Below, piece after piece: positions 33,201 to 42,200 of a stretch of DNA of 64,000 nt. Source of the stretch: Rebecca billardiae RCC1528 (taxonomy: Eukaryota; Haptophyta); the NCBI GenBank assembly GCA_965240325.2, contig OZ251246.1:62001-126000 (forward strand). Direction: 5' to 3'. Below the pieces are notes generated by a model. It was not told the origin of the DNA and ran no database searches. It saw nothing but the letters and a program-made list of their open reading frames with translations. A program made the translations under genes and the position numbers. Position 1 is the first letter of the stretch; every line of letters begins with the position of its first letter.

Positions 33201-36200
33201 GGAGCGGGCGAGGGCGAGGGCGGCGGCGACGGCGGCGGCGACGGCGGCGGCGACGGCGGCGGCGGCGACGGCGGCGGCGACGGCGGCGGCGGCGACGGCG
33301 GCGGCGCGGGCGGAGGCGGCGACGGCGGCGGAGCGGGCGAGGGCGACGGCGGCGGCGACGGCGGCGGCGACGGCGGCGGCGACGGCGAGGGCGACGGCGG
33401 CGGCGACGGCGGCGGCGAGGGCGGCGGCGGGCTCGGCGGCGGGCTCGGCGGCGGGCTCGGCGGCGGGCTCGGCGGCGGCGAGGGCGGCGGCAACGGCGGC
33501 GGCGAGGGCGGCGGCGGCGAGGGCGGCGGTGAGGGCGGCGGCGAGGGCGGAGGCGACGGAGGCGGCGCGGGCGGCGAGGGCGGTGGGAACGGCTCGGTGC
33601 GCGGCGGCGGCGGTGGCTGCGGCGGCGGGCTCGGCGGCGGCGAGGGCGGCGGGCTCGGCGGCGGGCTCGGCGGCGGAACCGGCGGCGGCGGGCTCGGCGG
33701 CGGGCTCGGCGGCGGGCGCGGCGGCGGCGTCGGCGGCGGTGACGGCGGCAGGCTCGGCGGGGGCGACGGCGGCGGCGACGGCGGCGGCGGGCGTGGAGGC
33801 GGGCGTGGCGGTGGCGAGGGCGGCGGCGAGGGCGGCGGCGAGGGCGGCGGACGTGGCGGCGGCGGCGACGGCGGCGGCGACGGCGGCGCGGCAGGCGGCG
33901 GCGACGGGGGCGGCGACGGCGGCGGCGCGGGCGGGGGCGAGGGCGGAGGCGACGGCGGCGGGCTCGGCGGCGAGGGCGGCGGGAACGGCTCGGTGCGCGG
34001 CGGCGGCGGCGGCTGCGGCGGCGGGCTCGGCGGCGGCAAGGGCGGCGGCGAAGGCGGAGGGCTCGGCGGCGGCGACGGCGGCGGCGTAGGCGGCGGCGGG
34101 CTCGGCGGCGGGCGCGGCGGCGGGCGCGGCGGCGGGCGCGGTGGCGGCGACGGCGGCGGCGACGGCGGTGGCGATGGTGGTGGCGAAGGGGGCGGCGCCG
34201 GCACGCCCGTGGGCGGCGGCGGGCTCGGCGGCGGGCTCGGCGGCGGGCGCGGCGGCGGGCTCGGCGGCAGGCGCGGCGGCGAGCTCGGCGGCGGCGCCGG
34301 CGGCGGCAAGGGTGGCGGCGTGGGCGGCGGACGTGGCGGCGGCGGCGAGGGCGGTGGTGACGGCGGCGGCAAGGGCGGCGGCGACGGCGGTGGGCTTGGC
34401 GGCGAGGGCGGCGGGAACGGCTCGGTGCGCGGCGGCGGCGGCGGCTGCGGCGGCGGGCTCGGCGGCGGCGAGGGCGGCGGCAACGGCGGCGGCGAGGGCG
34501 GCGGCGGCGAGGGCGGCGGGCTCGGCGGCGGCGACGGCGGCGGCGTAGGCGGTGGCGGACTCGGCGGCGGGCTCGGCGGTGGGCTCGGCGGCGGCGAGGG
34601 CGGCGGCGACGGCGAGGGCGACGGCGGTGGGAACGGCTCGGTGCGCGGCGGCGGCGGCGGCTGCGGCGGCGGGCTCGGCAGCGGCGACGGCGGCGGCGCG
34701 GGCGGAGGCGGCGACGGCGGCGGCGACGGCGGTGGCGACGGCGAGGGCGACGGCGGCGGCGACGGCGGCGGCGACGGCGGCGGCGAGGGCGGCGGCGATG
34801 GTGGTGGCGAAGGGGGCGGCGCCGGCACGGCCGTGGGCGGCGGCGGGCTCGGCGGCGGGCTCGGCGGCGGGCTCGGCGGCGGGCTCGGCGGCAGGCGCGG
34901 CAGTGGGCTAGGCGGCGGCGCCGGCGGCGGCGCCGGCGGCGGCGAGGGTGGCGGCGAGGGTGGCGGCGTGGGCGGCGGACGTGGCGGCGGCGGCGGCGGC
35001 AAGGGCGGCGGCGACGGCGGCGGGCTCGGCGGCGAGGGCGGCGGGAACGGCTCGGTGCGCGGCGGCGGCGGCGGCTGCGGCGGCGGGCTCGGCGGCGGCT
35101 GCGGCGGCGGGCTCGGCGGCGGGCTCGGCGGCGGGCTCGGCGGCGGCGGGCTCGGCGGCGGGCTCGGCGGCGCGCGCGGTGGCGGCGACGGCGGCGGCGA
35201 CGGCGGCGGCGACGGTGGCGGCGACGGTGGCGGCGCCGGCACGGCCGTGGGCGGCGGCGGGCTCGGCGGCGGGCTCGGCGGCGGGCTCGGCGGCGGGCTC
35301 GGCGGCAGGCGCGGCAGTGGGCTCGGCGGCGGCGCCGGCGGCGGCGCCGGCGGCGGCGAGGGTGGCGGCGAGGGTGGCGGCGTGGGCGGCGGACGTGGCG
35401 GCGGCGGCGGCGGCAAGGGCGGCGGCGACGGCGGCGGGCTCGGCGGCGAGGGCGGCGGGAACGGCTCGGTGCGCGGCGGCGGCGGCGGCTGCGGCGGCGG
35501 GCTCGGCGGCGGCTGCGGCGGCGGACTCGGCGGCGGGAACGGCGGCGGGCTGGGAGGCGGGCTCGGCGGCGGAGATGGTGGCGGCGGGCTCGGCGGCGGG
35601 CGCGGCGGCGACGGCGGCGGTGAAGGCGGTGGGCTCGGCGGCGGACTCGGCGGCGGGCTCGGCGGCGGGGACGGCGGCGGGCTCGGCGGCGGGCTCGGCG
35701 GCGGCCGCGGCCGCGGCGGTGGCGACGGCGGCGACGGCGGAGGGCTTGGAGGCGGCGACGGCGGCGGCGACGGCGGCGCGGGCGGCGGCGAGGGTGGCGG
35801 CACCGGCGGCGGCGGCGACGGCGGCGGTGACGGCGGCGGGAGCGGAGGCGGCGACGGCGGCGGGCTCGGCGGCACGGGCGGCGGCGGCGATGGTGCCGGC
35901 GGCGGCGGCGGCGCGGGCGGCGCCGACGGCGGCGGGCTGGGCGGCGGCGAGGGCGGCGGCGAGGGCGGCAGGCTCGGCGGCGGCGAGGGCGGCGACAGCG
36001 GCGGCGAGGGCGGCGGCGAGGGCGGCGGGCTCGGCGGCGCGCCCGGCGGCGGCGAGGGCGGCGGCGAGGGCGGCGAGGGCGGCGGGAACGGCTCGGTGCG
36101 CGGCGGCGGCGGCGGCGCGGGCGGCGGGCTGGGCGGCGGCGAGGGCGGCGGGCTCGGCGGCGGCGAGGGCGGCGGCAAGGGGGGCGGTGGGCTGGGCGGC

Positions 36201-39200
36201 GGGCGCGGCGGCGTACTGGGTGGCGGGCTGGGCGGCGGCGCGGGCGGCGGCGCCGGTGGGGGCGAGGGCGGAGGAGTAGGCGCGCCCACAGCGGGCGGCG
36301 GGCTCGGCGGCGGAGAGGGCGGCGGGCTCGGCGGTGGGCTCGGTGGCGGCCTCGGCGGCGGGCTCGGCGGCGGGCTCGGCGGCAAGGCCGGCGGCGGCGA
36401 CGGCGGAGGCCGTGGCGACGGCGGCGACGGCGGAGGGCTTGGAGGCGGCGACGGCGGCGGCGACGGCGGCGCGGGCGGCGGCGAGGGCGGCGGCGCCGGC
36501 GGAGGCGGCGACGGCGGCGGTGACGGCGGTGGGCTGGGCGGCGGCGAGGGCGGCGCCGAAGGCGGCACGGGCGGCGGCGGCGATGGCACTGGCGGAGGCG
36601 GCGGCGCGGGTGGCGCCGACGGCGGCGGGCTGGGCGGCGGCGCGGGCGGCGGCGAGGGCGGCAGGCTCGGCGGCGGCGAGGGGGGCGGGAGCGGCGGTGA
36701 GGGCGGGGGCGGGCTCGGCGGCGCGCCTGGCGGCGGCGAGGGTGGTGGCGACGGCGGCGATGGCGGCGGGAACGGATCGGTGCGCGGCGGCGGCGGCGGC
36801 GCGGGCGGCGGGCTCGGCGGCGGCGCGGGCGGCGGGCTCGGCGGTGGCAAGGGCGGCGGCGAGGGCGGCGGTGGGCTGGGCGGCGGGCGCGGCGGCGGCC
36901 GCGGCGGCGGGCTGGGCGGCGGGCGCGGCGGCGGCGCGGGCGGCAGCGACGGCGGAGGCGTCGGCACCGCGGCGGGCGGCGGGCTCGGAGGCGGCGCGGG
37001 TGGTGGCGACGGCGGCGGCGACGGCGCGCCGGCGGCCGGCGGCGGGCTGGGCGGTGGCGCAGGCGGCGCGGACGGTGGTGGCGAGGGCGGCGGCGACGGT
37101 GGCGGTGTGGGCGGTGGAATCGGCGGCGGCGCAGGGGGCGGCATCCGCGGCGGCGGCGACGGTGGCGGCGTAGGCGGCGGCGTGGGCGGTGGCGGGCTCG
37201 GCGGCGGGCTCGGCGGCGGGCTGGGCGGCGGCGAGGGCGGCGCCGACGGCGGCACGGGCGGCGGCGGCGATGGCACCGGCGGCGGCGGCGGCGCGGGTGG
37301 CGCCGACGGCGGCGGGCTGGGCGGCGGCGAGGGCGGCGGCGAGGGCGGCAGGCTCGGCGGCGGCGAGGGCGGCGGCAGCGGCGGCGAGGGGGGAGGCGAG
37401 GGCGGCGGGCTCGGCGGCGGTGACGGCGGCGGCGACGGCGGCGGCGAGGGCGGCGAGGGCGGTGGCAACGGCTCGGTGCGCGGCGGCGGCGGCGGCGCGG
37501 GCGGCGGGCTCGGCGGCGGCGAGGGCGGCGGGCTCGGCGGCGGCGAGGGCGGCGGCGAGGGCGGCGGTGGGCTGAGCGGCGGGCTCGGCGGCGGGCGGGG
37601 CGGCGCACTCGGTGGCGGGCTGGGCGGCGGCGCGGGCGGCGGCGACGGCGGTGGCGTTGGCGCGCCGGCCGCGAGCGGCGGGCTCGGCGGCGAGCTCGGC
37701 GGCGGGCTCGGCGGCGGCGACGGCGGCGGCGACGGCGGCGGCGACGGCGGCGGTGAGGGCGCGCCGGAAGCGGGCGGCGGGCTGGGCGGCGGGCTCGGCG
37801 GCGGCGACGGCGGCGGCGACGGCGGCGGCGACGGCGGTGGTGAGGGCGGCGGGCTCGGCGGTGGGCTGGGCGGTGGGGGGCTCGGTGGCGGCGACGGTGG
37901 CGGCGACGGTGGCGGGCTCGGCGGCGAGGGCGGCGGTGCGGGCGGTGGGCTCGGCGGCGGCGCCGGCGGCGCCGGCGGCGGGAACGGATCGGCGCGCGGC
38001 GGCGGCGGGGGCGCCGGCGGCGGGCTCGGCGGCGGCGCCGGCGGCGGGCTGGGCGGCGGGCTCGGCGGCGGGGCTGGTGGTGGCGGGCTCGGCGGAGGTC
38101 TGGGTGGCGGCCTCGGCGGCGGGTTCGGTGGCGGCGATGGCGGCGGGGACGGCGGCGGCGCGGGCGCCGCCTGCGGCGGCGGGCTCGGCGGTGGGCTCGG
38201 CGGGGCGGCCGGCGGGGGCGAGGGCGGTGGTCGCGGCGGCGGCGCTGGCGGTGGCGACGGCGGCGGCGACGGCGGCGGCGCTGACGTGGGCGGCGGGCTC
38301 GGCGGCGGCGTGGGCGGTGGGAGCGGCGGGGGCGACGGCGGCGGCGCGGGCGGCGGCGCGGGCGGCGGCGACGGCGGTGGCAACGGCGGCGCGGGCGGCG
38401 GCGACGGCGGCGGCGTGGGCGGCGGGAGCGGCGGCGGCGCCGGCGGCGGCGCCGGCGGGCTCGCCGGCGGCGGCGAAGGCGGCGGCGCCGGCGGCGGCGC
38501 CGGCGGGCTCGCGGGCGGCGGCGAGGGCGGCGGCGCGGGCGGCGGGCTCGGCGGCGGCCGCGGCGGCGGGCTCGGCGGCGGGTGCGGCGGCGGCGGGCTC
38601 GGCGGCGGCAGCGGCGCCCCGATCACCGCCGTCGAGAGCAGCGGGCTGAACGTGTACAGGAAGTCGGCGTAGAACTGCGCGGACGAGCCGAGGAACGGGA
38701 ACTTGCGGTCGTCCGCGCCGTTGCCCAGCGCGTCCGTCGTCTCGATCATCACAGCAACGCCCAACGACCCGCTGAGCGTCTGCGGCCACCCGCCGCTCGG
38801 GTACACGCCCACGCTGAACACGCCGTTGGCGTACTCGCCGCGCCCCACCCAGTAGCCTTCGGTCGACGTGCCGTTGTCCGTGCCGTTCACGTACACTGGC
38901 GTGTATGACGCAGCGGCCGCTCCGATCTCGAAGAAGACGCTCGTCTGGCTGTCGTCGGCGACGGTGTTGTCGTCCTTCGTCACGACGACGGACACCACGA
39001 GCGGGTCGCTCGTGCCGACGCCGATTGCGCCCGACGTGATGCTGTAGCTCGTCAGGAAGCGGTACTTGCCCGCGACTGCGCGCAGCAGGTACTGCGCATC
39101 CTGCGCGCCCGTGCTGTTGTCCAGCGTCGGGTCGAGCGCGGACGCGCACGTCGTCAGCCCGGACACGCCGACGATGTACTGCGAGAGCACGCGCACGTCG

Positions 39201-42200
39201 AATGAGGTCAGGGCGCAGTCACCGTTCACATCGCCGGCAACGCCAGCCGAGCAGCCCGAGCACTCCGCCAGCCGCCGCGCGCGCGCCGCCCGGCTCGACT
39301 CGGTCGGCACAAACAGGGGCGGCACGTGCTCAGCGGCCAGCGCGAGCGCGCGCCGCCGGCTGACGGTCGTCGTGAGGCCGCCTGCACCCGCGAAGACGTC
39401 GGCGTTCTGCACGCGCGTCTCGGTCGCGCCCTGCACGGTCACGAGCTCGACGATGCTTCCCGTCAGCGACGTGCTCGCCGAGGACAGCACGTCGAATGTG
39501 ACGGAGCCGATCGAGGCGGCAGTGCCGCTGGTGATCTGCGATGCCGTGTTGCCCACAAACCTGACCTCGTTCAGCGGATCGTTGATCGTGCACTCGGCCC
39601 ACGAGAGCGTGCTGCACGACGTCGCGACCAGGACAGCGCTGTCGATGGCCAGCTCGATCTGGAAGTTGACCAGGTACTCCGAGCCGCCACCCGTGTTCAC
39701 GCGCACGGGCACCGTCAGCGAGTTGCCAGACTGCTGGAACTGCAGTCCGCTCGCTGAGCCGAGGTCCACGTCGTACGTGCCAGGCTGCAGGTTCGCCGTC
39801 ACGTCGAGGGCGTCGGCCGCAGCGCCGGCATCGCGCGACGTCGCGGTGATCGAGTTCGCCGCGTCACGGCTGTTGCCAGCGATCGTCACCACGCCGTTCG
39901 GGTCGACGCCGAGCACGGCCGCGTCGTCGCTCTCAAAGCTGAGCACCTCTGACACGCTCACGTACCCCAGCGACATCAGGTTGGTGTACTGCACGCCGTC
40001 CTCGAGCGTGACGAGCGCACTCAGCGTGCTCGACGTGCCGTTGGTGGCCAGCAGCGACGCGCCGGACGTCAAGCCGCCCAGGCCCAGCGTCAGCGCCGTC
40101 ACCTTCACCGCCGTCGCGTCGACGTAGACGGTGGCTGACGCTGTGAGCGTGCCCCACGTCGCGTTGATGAGCGCAACGCCCGCGCCCACGCCGATGACAG
40201 TGCTGCCCGACGTGGTCGCGACGAGCGTGTTGTTCGACGCCAGCACCATCTCGGCGGCCAGCAGCGTGGGCGAGACCACCGTGCCGTCGCTTAGCGTGGC
40301 CGATGGCGTCGTGGCCGTGCGCTGGAACGTGGTGGACGCGCCGATCAGCCCGAGCGTGTCGTCGTCGAACGTGATCTCGAATGACGCGCCAGCAGCCGTC
40401 ACGACCGGCACCTCGACGAAGCCATTCAGGAGGTACGAGTCGACGAAGACGGTCACGTTGAGCGCAGTGCACGTTGCACCGCTCGCCATCGTCACCTGGT
40501 TCACGCCGTCGAACGTGGCGCACGACGACGGCACCGAGAGCGTGATGTTGGTGCGCGGGTCCGTGGTGAAGTCCACCTGTGACTCGTCTTCAAACGTGAC
40601 CGTGATCGTGACGGTGAGCGACGTGGGCAGCGACGTCGGCGGCTCGGCAGCAGGGTCGCCCGGCACGGTCACCTTGGCGGCCGATGTGCTCACGCCCACG
40701 CTCACCGCGTTCGGCAACTCTAGATCCACGCGCGCGCGGCCCGTCGCGAGCACGGCGCTGCACGAATCAATCCAGCTCGCGTCGAGGAGCAGGCCCTCCT
40801 GCGACGTGGCAAACGTTGCCACGGCAGCCGTCCACGGCGACGATGCGTCTCCCGGCGCACCGACGGTGAGACTCGACGTGCGGCTCGTCAGCGTGACCTC
40901 AGTCGACGGCACGAGCTCGTACGAGCCGTCGCCGAGGTACGCGTACGTGTACACGCTCACCGTCTGCCCTTCGGCCGTGAGCGTCTGCCCGAGAGCAGCC
41001 GACGCGTCGAAGCCGCTCGTCGCACCCACACTCAGCGTCGACGGCGGCGAGTCGACGAACGCGATCGAGTTGAACGCCACGGGCCGGAGCGATGCGACGA
41101 GGCGCTCCACGTCCGTCGACACCACGATCGTCGACGAGATCGACGGGCTCGAGCCGGATGCGCTGATCGCAGCCGAGCCGACGCCCACGCCCGTCACCGT
41201 CACCACGCCGGTCGTGCCGGACGTGAAGATGCTCGCGACGCCGGCGTCGCCCGAGGCGAGCGTCGCCTCGCGTGTCACGTCCACGTTGCTCACCGTGCTC
41301 AGACCCGTGCCGCCAAACGACGCGACGAGGCTGGCCGTCGTCGACTGGAACGCCTGCGTGCCGCACTGGCCGGGCTGCGACGCGCCCTTGATGGCAAAGA
41401 GCGTACCGTACCCGAAGCGGATCTCTGCGGACAGCGGGTGCCACACGCGCAGCGGCACGCTCGCGACCACCGCGCCGCTCGAGACGCGCGTCACGTTCAC
41501 AAGAGTCGTCGCGGCGCCCGACGTGCTCGAGCTGCTCGCCACCACCGTGCACGGCGACCCTGAGCTGATGCCGAGCACGCTCGAGTCGAGCGCGAGGCAC
41601 GAGTAGCCGCTCGACTGAGTGGCAGACGCAGTGGCGGCGCGGCTGTACAGCTCGAGCACGCTGAGCGCGGTGGTCGCGTCGGTGCCGGAGAGCGGCGCGG
41701 TGTTGACTAGCTCGCCCGAGGCGACGTATGCGAGCCAGCCCTGCACCGCCACGGTCTCGACCACGAGCGTGCCGCTCGCTGACGCGCCGTCGTCCGCGTC
41801 GGCAACCACGCCCGCCTGCTCGCTCACGTACACCTGCGTCGCGTCGTTCACGTACTGCTCGATCTCGACCGAGATGGCGCCGGCGTAGCTGCCAGCGGAG
41901 GCACCACCGGCCACGCTCATCGTCAGCGTGATCAGCTCCACGGCCGTACCGGTCACCTGCGCGTTGGTCGTGCCACCGGTGAGCCCCGTCGCGATGATCG
42001 ACACGAGGCCGGCCGCGTTGTCGTTCACCTCCGGTGAGTTGTACGTGCTCGCGACCGACGTGCTGGCGACGCTGAGCACGCTCGAGTTGTACGCAATGTT
42101 GATCTGCCAGGTGATCAGCGCGACGCCACCCGTGTGCGCGTACAACACCAGCTCGAAGCTGTCGCCCGCGAACACGGGCGACTGCGCCATCTGGCCCAGC

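Noticed and set aside
33066-38672. Long plus-strand Gly-rich open frame opposite the SPPP stalk
   Set aside because: It is the antisense of Pro codons (GGN against CCN). The minus strand has a signal peptide, folded domains and a membrane helix; the plus strand has none.
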